A stretch of DNA of 64,000 bases from Candidatus Pacearchaeota archaeon (GCA_023228245.1 JALOBN010000009.1:1-64000); one strand, 5' to 3'; positions 51,994 through 60,460 are shown, counted from the stretch's first letter. Notes: generated from the sequence alone by a model not told the origin. A program made the numbers and translations.

Positions 51994-52344
51994 ATGGAAC
52001 TAGTCACAATTCGCTCCCAAATTCGTGATGTTGCTGCTAGATTTGCTGCACAATACACTCACAACGGCAAGATCGGTCTTGAGGCTTCCAAGATCGTAAA
52101 GGAACTACGGAAGCTTAATGTAGAGACAGCAACTCCAGAAGACGTGGCTAACATTATTGGTAATTCTGATTGGGTTAAGCAGTTTAATTGCGATGAGTGC
52201 GGAGCGCCTAATGATGTATTAGTAGAGGCTGGTGAAGAACCTGATTATGATAGCCAAACTGCACTTCTCTGCGCCTCCTGCTTGCGGGAGGCACTAACTC
52301 TAATCAGTCAACATCGGATGGAGCAGCCTAGTGAGCCTACCTGA
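51994..52344 (+). CDS. Zinc-binding small protein
   Basis: 116 residues. An N-terminal helical region (IRDVAARFAAQYTHNGKIG) then CDECGAPNDV and LLCASCLREAL as two CxxC knuckles. The end overlaps the next gene (GTG 52331). Confidence 0.5.
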   Translation: MELVTIRSQIRDVAARFAAQYTHNGKIGLEASKIVKELRKLNVETATPEDVANIIGNSDWVKQFNCDECGAPNDVLVEAGEEPDYDSQTALLCASCLREALTLISQHRMEQPSEPT

Positions 52345-52915
52345 TGAGCTCAAGGCAAAGTTGGCTAAGGTAAAGCCCAAGCGATGGACGGTTAAGCCAG
52401 AGCTTCTACTGTTGCCCCAAATCCCCAAGCCACTTCATGGAGTTGCCCCTCGTGTAATCCTAGGTGCTACCTGGTGGAATAAAACCAGACAGGAAGCCTA
52501 TGCCAGCACAAACTGGCACTGTGAGGCTTGTGGAGTTCCTAAATCTCAAGCTGCTTACCATCAGTGGCTTGAAGGGCATGAGATCTATCGCACGGACTAT
52601 GCTAAAGGGAGGCTTTACTACATTCGCACGACCCCTCTATGTCACTTCTGCCATAACTATATTCACGTGGGTAGATTGCAGTGGTTACTCGATACCGGCA
52701 AGATCCACCACGCCAAGTTTGTTTCTATAATCAGGCATGGTGACCAGGTATTAGCTTCTGCCGGTTTACGAAGGCTACCTGTATATAATGGGGTAATTGC
52801 CCCGTGGGCCAATTGGCGATTAGTTCTCAACCATAAGCACTACAAACCACTGTACCCAACCTATGAATCTTGGTTGGAAGCAATGGATAAACAAGAAGAG
52901 AACCTCAAGCAATAG
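52331..52915 (+). CDS. HNH-like zinc protein
   Basis: 194 residues, GTG start. WHCEACGVPKSQAAYHQW, then LEGHEIYRTDYAKGRLYY and TTPLCHFCHNYIHVGRLQWL, a zinc-bound HNH-type core with paired CxxC and His. Family seen in phage replication regions; nuclease activity is likely but unproven. Confidence 0.55.
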   Translation: MSLPDELKAKLAKVKPKRWTVKPELLLLPQIPKPLHGVAPRVILGATWWNKTRQEAYASTNWHCEACGVPKSQAAYHQWLEGHEIYRTDYAKGRLYYIRTTPLCHFCHNYIHVGRLQWLLDTGKIHHAKFVSIIRHGDQVLASAGLRRLPVYNGVIAPWANWRLVLNHKHYKPLYPTYESWLEAMDKQEENLKQ

Positions 52916-52923
52916 GAGCCATC

Positions 52924-53520
52924 ATGCCTCGTATCCAAGATTTGAAGAGAGTGCAGCGCAAGCCCACCACAACCAAGCAAAAGGCAGGTAAGGCTAGGGG
53001 TAAGGCTAAACATGCTCTTAAAGCCCCTAGGAAGGCCCTAGGTGCCTTGCAAAGCCCTAGTGAGCCCCTACCTACACCCCAGGCTGAGGCAACGCCTATG
53101 GGTAAGCCAAAGCTAGTACCGCTAGAAGACCCGAGCCTAGGTAGAAGATTCTTAGACTTGGGGTTAAGCAAGACATTCAAAGAGGTGTTTGCCGAACCGC
53201 CCAAAAGCGAATTGGAGTTGCTGATCGAAGCGGTGAATCGTAACCATATGGATACGCTGCGATTAGGTAAGGCATTTATAGCCTCAGCGATTGAGACCGG
53301 AACTGCATTAGCCAAAGCCGCTAAGAAATCAGTAGATCAAGGGTGGGAGTTACGAGGAACAACGGCTGTTTCTGAAGTTGATAAGTCTGTCTATCGTCGG
53401 GTTAACTTGGCAAAAACAGACAGGTTTGCCAACTTGGTTAGCCCAACATCCAGAGCAAATCTAAGAGAGATACTGAGGGCTATGCAAGACCTTGAGTTGC
53501 GTACACCAGATGGAGAGTAG
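52924..53520 (+). CDS. Protein with Lys-rich N-terminus, unknown
   Basis: 198 residues. First 60 residues are Lys/Ala/Pro-rich (KAGKARGKAKHALKAPRKAL). The rest is helical (LLIEAVNRNHMDTLRLGKAF). Located directly before the polymerase, so possibly a replication accessory protein. Confidence 0.45.
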   Translation: MPRIQDLKRVQRKPTTTKQKAGKARGKAKHALKAPRKALGALQSPSEPLPTPQAEATPMGKPKLVPLEDPSLGRRFLDLGLSKTFKEVFAEPPKSELELLIEAVNRNHMDTLRLGKAFIASAIETGTALAKAAKKSVDQGWELRGTTAVSEVDKSVYRRVNLAKTDRFANLVSPTSRANLREILRAMQDLELRTPDGE

Positions 53521-53523
53521 GTG

Positions 53524-55815
53524 ATGCCAAGAATTAGTAACGGCGGAATGATAAGCCTGGACACTGAGGACACCGGTTTGGACCTGAAACACGGGGCTAA
53601 GCCCTACCTTGTTACGTTTTGTGATGAGGGGGGCAACAATACTTGGTATGAGTGGGATGTTAACCCAGTGACCAGACAACCTATCGTACCAGCAGAAGAC
53701 TTGGTTGAGATACGCAATAGGTTTGAAGAAGCTGACTCGGTTGTGTTGCAGAATCCAAAGTTTGACTGGGGAGCATTAGGTACAGTCTTCGATAGTATGG
53801 ATTGGTGGGACTGGGGCAAAGTCTACGATACCTTGTTGGCTGGTCACTTGTTGGCTAGCAACCAACCCCATGATTTAACCTCGATGTCAATTGTGTACTT
53901 AGGGGTTAATGCCCAACCATTTGAAGACGCCTTGGAGGTTGCTTGCCTAGAGGCTCGTAGGATTGCCAAGCACAAGTATCCAACCTGGCGCATAGCTAAG
54001 GCTGGCTTGCCTGAGATGCCTAGCGCCAAGGAGAAAACGTGGAAGTATGATGCTTGGTTGCCTAGGGCTGTAGCTAAGCAGGAATGTTATCCTACAGGCA
54101 AATGCGAAGTAGTCAACCTACGTAGGGAGAAGTTTGACGTTCGTATCGACAGAACTACCAAGTGGGGAAACCCGTTTCATATTGGTGTAGATGGTAGTCG
54201 ATCGGAGGTAATCGACAAGTATCGACGTTGGATAACCGGCAATAAGAAGCTGATGGCTTGCTTGCCAGAGCTAGAAGGTAAGCGACTGGGGTGTTTTTGC
54301 AAGCCCCAAGAATGCCATGGAGATGTACTGGCAGGGCTACTAGCGGAGTTGGCCCATCCTTGGTGGACGGTATGCAGTGATTACGCCAATAGTGATAGTG
54401 CAGTGACACTACCACTGTTCAAAAAGCAGCGAGAGTTAATTAAGAAGAAGGGGTTATGGCGAATCTACCAAGAGCGGTTGAAGTTACTGCCTGCATTGTG
54501 TAGTATGGAACTGCGAGGGGTGACGATTAGTAAGCAACGCACTGATGAATTGAAGAAGCAGTATATTAAGTCATCAGCAGAATGTCATAGGACTTGCGTT
54601 AAGCTGTCAAAAGGCAGGATCAAAACCTTACCGAAGGCTGGTGCTAGCAATGATCTGAAGTCTGTGCTGTTTGACGGGTTTCAATTGGAGACAGAGCGTA
54701 GGACGAAGAAGGGCAACATCAGCGTTGATAAATATGCTTTGGATGAGTGGTTAGCTACGTTACCGCGAGAGGGAGTGCCCTATAAGTTTATTGCCAACCT
54801 CAAGGCATATCGTAAGCGACAAACGGCTTTGGGGTACATTGCCTCATATGAAAAGTTTTGGCTGCCATATGCTGATAAACTCGGTTATCCACTACCGGCT
54901 TGGAGAGTACTGTACCCATCGCTCAACCCGACGGGTACAGACACGCTGCGGTTTAGCAGTAGTAACCCCAACAGCCAGCAAATCAGCAAGCAAGAAATTG
55001 CCGAGATGGGGCAGGAAGGCGGACATAACGCTCGCTATATGTTTGGTCCTGCTCCAGGTAGGGAGTGGTGGAGCTTCGACTACGAGAATCTGGAGCTACG
55101 TATACCGGCCTATGAGTCTGGCGAAAAGGTGATGATTGACTTGTTCGAGAAGCCAGATGAACCTCCCTACTTTGGTAGCTATCACTTGATGAACGCCAGT
55201 ATCATCTACCCAGATCTGTTCTGGCCACTAGCAGAAGAAAAAGGGGCTTTCAAGAAGAAGTATGCTTCAACGTGGTATCAGTGGGTTAAGAATTTTGGAT
55301 TTGCGTTCAGCTACGGATGTATGCAACCTACTGGGGATAGGGCTGCGCATAGGGCAGGGGCTTACGATTTGGTAAAGGATCGTCTGAGCGAGCATAGCAA
55401 ACTCAACAAGAAGATGATTGACCTAGCTAACAAGCAAGGTTACGTCGAAACGATACCAGACAAGACTGTTGATCCAAAACACGGCTATCCTATCTATTGC
55501 ACCAGGTCTAGATGGGGCAGCGTAAGCCCGACCATTCCACTGAATTACCACACACAAAGTTCTGCGATGTGGTGTACCATGAAGGCTATGATTCGCGTAC
55601 ACCAGTATCTACTGAAGCAACGCGACTGCCATATGGTTATGCAGATCCACGACGAAATAGTAATAGATCTGCCAGCCAAGAAGAATCTAGGAAACCAACC
55701 TATTGTAAACAGGGTCAAGCAGTTGATGGAAATGTCTGGCGATGACATTGGTATCCCGCTCAAAGTGGCAGCAGAGTATCATCCAGTAGCTTGGGAAGGA
55801 TCAAATGAAGGGTAG
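53524..55815 (+). CDS. Family A DNA polymerase with an inserted DUF4326 domain
   Basis: 763 residues; a GTG at 53521 is the alternative start. Exonuclease: SLDTEDTGLDL (DxE), then QNPKFDWGAL and DTLLAGHLL. At about residues 198-283 a DUF4326 domain is inserted (RTTKWGNPFHIGV, KRLGCFCKPQECHGDVLAGL), then the Exo III-like YANSDSAVTLPLF resumes. Polymerase: WWSFDYENLELRIPAYES (motif A), WVKNFGFAFSYG (motif B) and MQIHDEIVID (motif C). The last residues were probably supplied by the HNH insertion that follows. Confidence 0.9.
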   Translation: MPRISNGGMISLDTEDTGLDLKHGAKPYLVTFCDEGGNNTWYEWDVNPVTRQPIVPAEDLVEIRNRFEEADSVVLQNPKFDWGALGTVFDSMDWWDWGKVYDTLLAGHLLASNQPHDLTSMSIVYLGVNAQPFEDALEVACLEARRIAKHKYPTWRIAKAGLPEMPSAKEKTWKYDAWLPRAVAKQECYPTGKCEVVNLRREKFDVRIDRTTKWGNPFHIGVDGSRSEVIDKYRRWITGNKKLMACLPELEGKRLGCFCKPQECHGDVLAGLLAELAHPWWTVCSDYANSDSAVTLPLFKKQRELIKKKGLWRIYQERLKLLPALCSMELRGVTISKQRTDELKKQYIKSSAECHRTCVKLSKGRIKTLPKAGASNDLKSVLFDGFQLETERRTKKGNISVDKYALDEWLATLPREGVPYKFIANLKAYRKRQTALGYIASYEKFWLPYADKLGYPLPAWRVLYPSLNPTGTDTLRFSSSNPNSQQISKQEIAEMGQEGGHNARYMFGPAPGREWWSFDYENLELRIPAYESGEKVMIDLFEKPDEPPYFGSYHLMNASIIYPDLFWPLAEEKGAFKKKYASTWYQWVKNFGFAFSYGCMQPTGDRAAHRAGAYDLVKDRLSEHSKLNKKMIDLANKQGYVETIPDKTVDPKHGYPIYCTRSRWGSVSPTIPLNYHTQSSAMWCTMKAMIRVHQYLLKQRDCHMVMQIHDEIVIDLPAKKNLGNQPIVNRVKQLMEMSGDDIGIPLKVAAEYHPVAWEGSNEG

Positions 55816-56464
55816 AAAATTTGGTAGACTAACTGTAATTGGAAGGGCCGGCACCGGTACGAGAGGACAAAGTTGGCTATGCCAATGTATCTGTGGAACT
55901 ATTGTAAGACTGTCAACTAGCCAATTAATCAAAGGTGGGTATATAAGCTGTGGTAAGCACACCACAAAATCGCTAAAAAGAAAGCCTGTCCCTAAGGAAT
56001 TGCGAAGGAGGTATCCTCTAACCGTAAGATCTTGGGAAGCTATGTTGTCTAGATGTCATTACACCAAAAAGAAACAACCCTGTTATAAGGACATTCAAAT
56101 ATGTGAACAATGGTTCTCGTTTGCCAATTTTCTACAGGATATGGGGCCAAGACCCTCTATAGAATACTCAATTGATAGAGAAGACCCCGACGGAAATTAT
56201 TCTCCAAGCAATTGTCGATGGCTAACTAAGAAGGAGAATAGCTCACGCATCCGCATGAATCTGACTCCAAAACGAAACCAGAAGGTTAGTGAGGGAGTAA
56301 AAAGAGCCCATGCTGAGGGAAAGATTCTTACCCCTGAAGCTAGAGTCAAGATAGGTAAAGGGGGTGCAAAACGGGTAGGAAGGAGGCTACAAAAGTGTCA
56401 GCAGTGTGGTCTGAACGCTTATTTGAGTGTTTGTCAACGATGTCGTATAAAGGAAGCAAAGTAA
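55805..56464 (+). CDS. HNH homing endonuclease inserted at the polymerase 3' end
   Basis: 219 residues. FGRLTVIGRAGTGTRGQSWL and CQCICGTIV, then a zinc region (YISCGKHTTKSL), followed by SWEAMLSRCHYTKKKQPCYK and the HNH block SIDREDPDGNYSPSNCRWLTK, a NUMOD/HNH homing enzyme pattern. Its ATG overlaps the polymerase stop, and an old polymerase tail lies just beyond its stop. Confidence 0.8.
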   Translation: MKGRKFGRLTVIGRAGTGTRGQSWLCQCICGTIVRLSTSQLIKGGYISCGKHTTKSLKRKPVPKELRRRYPLTVRSWEAMLSRCHYTKKKQPCYKDIQICEQWFSFANFLQDMGPRPSIEYSIDREDPDGNYSPSNCRWLTKKENSSRIRMNLTPKRNQKVSEGVKRAHAEGKILTPEARVKIGKGGAKRVGRRLQKCQQCGLNAYLSVCQRCRIKEAK

Positions 56465-56465
56465 A

Positions 56466-56546
56466 GACGATATCGGAATACCAACTCCAGTCAGTGTGAA
56501 GTATCATCCAACCTCATGGGGTGAGGGATTTAGTGTTGCTCTATAG
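56466..56546 (+). pseudogene. Displaced C-terminal remnant of the DNA polymerase
   Basis: Reads DDIGIPTPVSVKYHPTSWGE then GFSVAL and TAG, homologous to the current polymerase end (DDIGIPLKVAAEYHPVAWEG). It has no start. This is the natural 3' end pushed downstream by the HNH gene. Confidence 0.8.
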
Positions 56547-56585
56547 CAAACAAAGTGGTCATGCAAGGCACAATGAGGTATAGAA

Positions 56586-57101
56586 ATGCAATTAATGATT
56601 GATGTGGGAGAATTAAGCAATGGTGCAGCAGATGGCTTGGTGGATGCCCTGAGGAAAGTAATGCTTATTTGCGAGTTTTCTCCAAGAGTAGTTGCCCCTG
56701 CCCTACTCCTAGCCACTGTTGGAGAAACTGTCTTAGGTGAGGGTTTAGTCAAACAAACAAACAATGATAGAGGTAGAGTAATGATAACGGCTAGCTATGA
56801 AGCGATTCGAGAGATGATGGAAGACAAAGACCTCCTTGCTATGCGCGCAGCTTACCAGGATGAGGTCAAGCAAATATGCCGAGAGTATGCCAAGGGCATT
56901 AGAGAATGTATCGAGTTTCCAGGCTTCCAAGAAACTCAGGAGCAGGTATTGAATGGCTTCCAACGTAATCTAAAGGCTGTTCATCAGGCTTGGTATCTAT
57001 TAGCAAAGAGGGTGCCTGGGATGTTTGAACAAATTGCCAAGGAAATTTCTGCATCTTCAGGAGACACCCATGCAGATTCTAGTGAAACTACAGATAATTG
57101 A
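56586..57101 (+). CDS. Unknown helical protein
   Basis: 171 residues after GAGG. ELSNGAADGLVDALRKVMLI, then MRAAYQDEVKQICREYAKGI. All-helical; its end overlaps the next gene by 32 bases. Unknown. Confidence 0.5.
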   Translation: MQLMIDVGELSNGAADGLVDALRKVMLICEFSPRVVAPALLLATVGETVLGEGLVKQTNNDRGRVMITASYEAIREMMEDKDLLAMRAAYQDEVKQICREYAKGIRECIEFPGFQETQEQVLNGFQRNLKAVHQAWYLLAKRVPGMFEQIAKEISASSGDTHADSSETTDN

Positions 57102-57291
57102 TCGAGACACTGAAGAGGGAATTGATGTTGACTAAGACGAGATAGCTGAACTTGTTAAAGGATTGATTAGCCTACACAAATTCCGTACAATTCCTATTGG
57201 AGCAGAAGAAGATACTGGGTCTGTATCTGCTATGCTTATCAATGTAGAGGCTAGTGTGGTTGGAGGCGACAATGACGTACCAAATACTTGA
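57070..57291 (+). pseudogene. Small gene with one in-frame TAA
   Basis: ATG 57070 has AGGAG 6 bases upstream. The frame reads MQILVKLQIIDRDTEEGIDVD, TAA at 57133-57135, then DEIAELVKGLISLHKFRTIP and on to NVEASVVGGDND and TGA. Both halves are clearly one small protein of 73 residues. A single C-to-T change in a CAA codon would explain it, as would read-through. Confidence 0.5.
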
Positions 57292-57415
57292 AAAGACGAT
57301 ACAACAGTCTAGAAAGCTGCGATTGAAGTGCAAGCACAAGTGGTGCCGAACTAGCTATGTTGGTCATGGTAAGTGGAGACTCGGTTGCTCGAAGTGTGGA
57401 GCATTAGGGAGATAA
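57272..57415 (+). CDS. Small zinc-ribbon protein
   Basis: 47 residues after GGAGG. KLRLKCKHKWCRTSYVGHGK and LGCSKCGALG supply four cysteines and a basic surface. Possibly nucleic-acid binding. Confidence 0.55.
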   Translation: MTYQILEKTIQQSRKLRLKCKHKWCRTSYVGHGKWRLGCSKCGALGR

Positions 57416-57419
57416 TCCA

Positions 57420-57659
57420 ATGGGAAGTTACGATAAGGTTATGGTGATTTGCCCCCACTGCTGTAGGGAGACAGAACTGCAATCCAAGGGTGGGTTGTGC
57501 AATTTTAAGACCTACACTCAAGAGTCAGTGCCGTTGGGTGTAGCTGCCTATCTACATCTAAGTCGCAATGAATGTGACAGATGCCATAAGCAATTTGGTG
57601 TTGCTGCTGCGCAGTCTAGGATTTCCCTAATTACTAAGGCATTCAAAAGGAAATCATAA
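57420..57659 (+). CDS. Zinc-binding small protein
   Basis: 79 residues. MVICPHCCRETELQSKGGLC and NECDRCHKQFGVAAAQ, a zinc-ribbon pattern with two CxxC knuckles. The stop overlaps the next start (TAATG). Confidence 0.55.
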   Translation: MGSYDKVMVICPHCCRETELQSKGGLCNFKTYTQESVPLGVAAYLHLSRNECDRCHKQFGVAAAQSRISLITKAFKRKS

Positions 57660-57835
57660 TGGCCATAAAAGTGAGATACAGTCAAGACCCCTACATTGCT
57701 CGCTTACAGAGGAAGTTCAACCAAGAGTCTGAGCTGATGTGCCTGGCTTTGCAAGATAATGACAAGGCTGATGCTAAGCTGCACCAGCAGAAGATGGAAG
57801 ACTATCGTCAGCAATTGAAAGAAGCCAGAGGTTAA
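57659..57835 (+). CDS. Small helical protein
   Basis: 58 residues after AAAGGA. DPYIARLQRKFNQESELMCL then HQQKMEDYRQQLKEARG, a likely coiled coil. Unknown. Confidence 0.5.
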   Translation: MAIKVRYSQDPYIARLQRKFNQESELMCLALQDNDKADAKLHQQKMEDYRQQLKEARG

Positions 57836-57840
57836 TAGCC

Positions 57841-57996
57841 ATGCCCTCAAAAGCCCAAATGATTGTTGACAAGATTCTGGATGACTTGACTGACAGGAGG
57901 GGGCTACGCCAGGAGTGGGAACAGGTTGATAGAGAAACACAAAAAGAGATTCGTGCTGAGTGGAGAAGAATTATTGAAAGCGTATTAGAGGAATAA
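57841..57996 (+). CDS. Small helical protein
   Basis: 51 residues. MIVDKILDDLTDRRGLRQEW then KEIRAEWRRIIESVLEE, alternating acidic and basic helices. Common small phage protein type; no function. Confidence 0.5.
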   Translation: MPSKAQMIVDKILDDLTDRRGLRQEWEQVDRETQKEIRAEWRRIIESVLEE

Positions 57997-58005
57997 GCAG
58001 CAGCA

Positions 58006-58401
58006 ATGATTCACATTCGTTGCGTTGCTGTATTAGAAACGATGTGGGGAACAGAAGGTAAGGCCCCGGGTATGTTTCGCATCAACCCCCAGAACCATAC
58101 AGGACGTAGACTGTATTGGCTCCTTGGCCATGATAATCTGTGGGTTACGAATGCTTGTCCTCAGCAAGTAGCTAACGCCAGGCAACATGGTAAACCAGAC
58201 TCTGAGTGGTTGTCGTATAATCTACAACGGTGTAGCTACGGTCTGTTGCTAGTGTGTGGTAAAGTTGCACAAGCTACGTTTGCTCAGTGTGATTACAAGC
58301 CTTCGTGTAGAATACTAGGGATGCCCCATCCGGCAGCTAGAACTTGGACTAAAGCAATGCTGTTGGAGTGGCAGCAACGAATACAATCTGGAGTTCATTA
58401 A
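58006..58401 (+). CDS. Uracil-DNA-glycosylase-fold protein
   Basis: 131 residues. LLGHDNLWVTNACPQQVANA, YGLLLVCGKVAQATFAQC and ILGMPHPAARTWTKAMLLEW correspond to the substrate loop, a central strand and the catalytic His-Pro segment of UDG-like enzymes. It lacks the N-terminal Fe-S region of the 42236 gene product. A second UDG-like fold in one phage suggests a role with modified bases. Confidence 0.55.
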   Translation: MIHIRCVAVLETMWGTEGKAPGMFRINPQNHTGRRLYWLLGHDNLWVTNACPQQVANARQHGKPDSEWLSYNLQRCSYGLLLVCGKVAQATFAQCDYKPSCRILGMPHPAARTWTKAMLLEWQQRIQSGVH

Positions 58402-58414
58402 CGAGGAGAAATCA

Positions 58415-58630
58415 ATGCCTAGCAGTAGTGAGCTGTTTGACAAGATTGAGGATCTAAGGACTCAAGCAGACGACATGGAACGGCATTTTCTAGCAGAAGC
58501 TGGATGGAAGTGGGTTTGTAATACTCCCGCTAGCCTTTGGTTATGGGAAAAGAAACTTCCAGACGGTCGAACAGTTTTGACTGATCAAGAGGTAGCTCTG
58601 CTAATCCAAGAGGAGTTAGACATAGCATGA
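58415..58630 (+). CDS. Unknown small phage protein
   Basis: 71 residues. LRTQADDMERHFLAEAGWKW, VCNTPASLWLWEKKLPDGRT, and a C-terminal helix. Seen as a small phage protein near replication genes; unknown. Overlaps the next ATG. Confidence 0.5.
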   Translation: MPSSSELFDKIEDLRTQADDMERHFLAEAGWKWVCNTPASLWLWEKKLPDGRTVLTDQEVALLIQEELDIA

Positions 58631-58914
58631 AAATTGAAGACGTCAAACTTGGAGACTACGTTCTAGTAACTATACAACCAGATGAATGGGAGAGTAGTGG
58701 TGAAGAAAAGGAAGACTTAGAGGCTTGGGTTGGGCAGGTCGGTATAGTGGTAGAAGTAGACCCAGACTTACAACAGTGTCTCTGTAGATTTCCTTCATAT
58801 GACAACGAGAATGAAACCGGCCAAAGAAACATCGAGTGGGAATCACTCAGTTTTGTTAGCCGGCCTGCGTCAAAGCTAACTAGGTACTGCTTAACCGAGG
58901 TAAGAGGCTCATGA
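58627..58914 (+). CDS. Small beta-barrel protein
   Basis: 95 residues. VKLGDYVLVTIQPDEWESSG, AWVGQVGIVVEVDPDLQQ, an SH3/KOW-like pattern. Ends overlapping the next gene (ATGA). Possibly an accessory to the modification genes. Confidence 0.45.
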   Translation: MKIEDVKLGDYVLVTIQPDEWESSGEEKEDLEAWVGQVGIVVEVDPDLQQCLCRFPSYDNENETGQRNIEWESLSFVSRPASKLTRYCLTEVRGS

Positions 58915-59825
58915 AGATTGAAGAGGTTGCTAAGCTGACTCCGATGGAGAGGTTCCTATATTGGATAAGTGAAAGATACGACATTCATCTTAAAAGAGCT
59001 GCTGGCAAACCAAAACCTTGGACAAACGACAAGGTGATGCAGTCTGTGTTCTTCACGAATCCTTACCGTGAGAACGATAAGACGACGGTGTGGTTCAGAA
59101 AGAATATTAGAGATCCACTTAAGAGAGACTCTAACGTGTTGATGGCTACAGTCATTTTTCGCTGGTTTAACTATATTCCAACCGGAGAAGTTCTGTGGAA
59201 TTATGGAAAAGACCAGGACGGCACCTGTGATTTGCTAACTCAATGGAATGAGAAGTTAGCCGTTCATGTCTTGCAACAACAGCAGAAGCGACACGGTAAA
59301 GTGTTTACTGGCGCTTACATGATCAAGGCTGGCAATGGCCCCCCTGGATGCAAGATACCTAACGTGTGTAAGTCTATATCAAAGGTATGGGCAGAACGTA
59401 AGCGATTGGTTCAGGTCTGCAAAAATGATTGTAGATTGCAAGCCTTGTGGGAAGAGTTATGCAAGTTTGACAATCTTGGTGGATTCATGGCTTATGAGAT
59501 TGTGTGTGACTTGCGATACACCCACCTGCTTAGTAAGGCTAGTGATGTTGATACCTGGACTAACCTGGGGCCGGGGGCTAACCGAGGATTAGCTAGGGTG
59601 TTAGGCGATAAGATGGTAGTTGGCAAGAAGGGTAAAATGGTACCTGATATTCGGCCGGATCGGGTAGAACAGGTTCGTGCTTTGCTGGCTATAGTTCGTA
59701 AAAAGTTACCAAACATGCCTCGATTTGAAATGCGGGAAATCGAGCACTCACTCTGTGAGATGGACAAGTATGAGAGGGCTAGGCTTGGAGAAGGTCGGCT
59801 GAAAAGGAAGTACCAAGGTTCTTAG
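58911..59825 (+). CDS. aGPT-Pplase / 5-hmdU-kinase-associated helical protein (base hypermodification)
   Basis: 304 residues. GKPKPWTNDKVMQSVFFTNP, YRENDKTTVWFRKN and LGPGANRGLARVLGDKM match the helix-hairpin-helix-fold family linked to alpha-glutamyl/putrescinyl thymine synthesis and to the helical domain of phage 5-hmdU DNA kinases. In such systems it replaces the pyrophosphate on hydroxymethyl-dU with an adduct. The kinase gene follows directly, which fits. Confidence 0.6.
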   Translation: MKIEEVAKLTPMERFLYWISERYDIHLKRAAGKPKPWTNDKVMQSVFFTNPYRENDKTTVWFRKNIRDPLKRDSNVLMATVIFRWFNYIPTGEVLWNYGKDQDGTCDLLTQWNEKLAVHVLQQQQKRHGKVFTGAYMIKAGNGPPGCKIPNVCKSISKVWAERKRLVQVCKNDCRLQALWEELCKFDNLGGFMAYEIVCDLRYTHLLSKASDVDTWTNLGPGANRGLARVLGDKMVVGKKGKMVPDIRPDRVEQVRALLAIVRKKLPNMPRFEMREIEHSLCEMDKYERARLGEGRLKRKYQGS

Positions 59826-59875
59826 ACTCTGGCAAACCTTGTTGATCCTAAGGCGTCTATAATTGGAGACTATCG

Positions 59876-60424
59876 GTGGCTGTTCTAGACATACGCGGCA
59901 CACACGGCAGCGGTAAGAGTTGGGTCGTACACCAGTTGCTACACACTTACAGCAACCAGGAAATCATAGAGGGTGGAAAGCCTATTGGCATTTACTTGCC
60001 AAAAGTAGATGCCGCTGTTGTTGGTCTCTATAATAGGACGTGTGGCGGGTGTGATGGCATTAGCACGGCTGATGAGGTTGTGCGAAGAGTCAGGCTGTTT
60101 GCAAAAAAGTACCGTTGGGTTATTCTAGAGGGCATCCTAGTTGCCCATACATTCCAGCGATATAGCCTGCTTGCTAAAGAAATCCCAAACTACACTTTCG
60201 CTTTTCTAGATACTCCTATGAATGTGTGTGTCAAACGAGTTAGGGAAAGAAGACTGGCTAAGGGCAACACAAAGCCTCTCAACTTGAAAAATATCTGCAA
60301 GGATTGGCACTCCATCTGGGAAAGAGTGCGCAGTGGGTGTAAGTCCTCTGGGCATAACATCCTGGTTTTGAATTGGAAAGACCCATTGCCACAAATCATC
60401 AAGACGTTAGAAGCTGGTGCCTAG
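59876..60424 (+). CDS. P-loop kinase, probable 5-hmdU DNA kinase
   Basis: 182 residues, GTG start with GGAG 8 bases upstream. LDIRGTHGSGKSWVVHQLL is the Walker A loop near the start; TCGGCDGISTADEVVRRVRL and RWVILEGILVAHTF follow; FAFLDTPMNVCVKRV is the Walker B strand and lid. Small phage kinases of this type phosphorylate 5-hydroxymethyl-dU in DNA. Neighbouring aGPT-Pplase-like gene and the synthase homologue support the call. Confidence 0.6.
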   Translation: MAVLDIRGTHGSGKSWVVHQLLHTYSNQEIIEGGKPIGIYLPKVDAAVVGLYNRTCGGCDGISTADEVVRRVRLFAKKYRWVILEGILVAHTFQRYSLLAKEIPNYTFAFLDTPMNVCVKRVRERRLAKGNTKPLNLKNICKDWHSIWERVRSGCKSSGHNILVLNWKDPLPQIIKTLEAGA

Positions 60425-60460
60425 TCTAAGTTGTACATAGTGGCGGATAGGAGTAGACAG

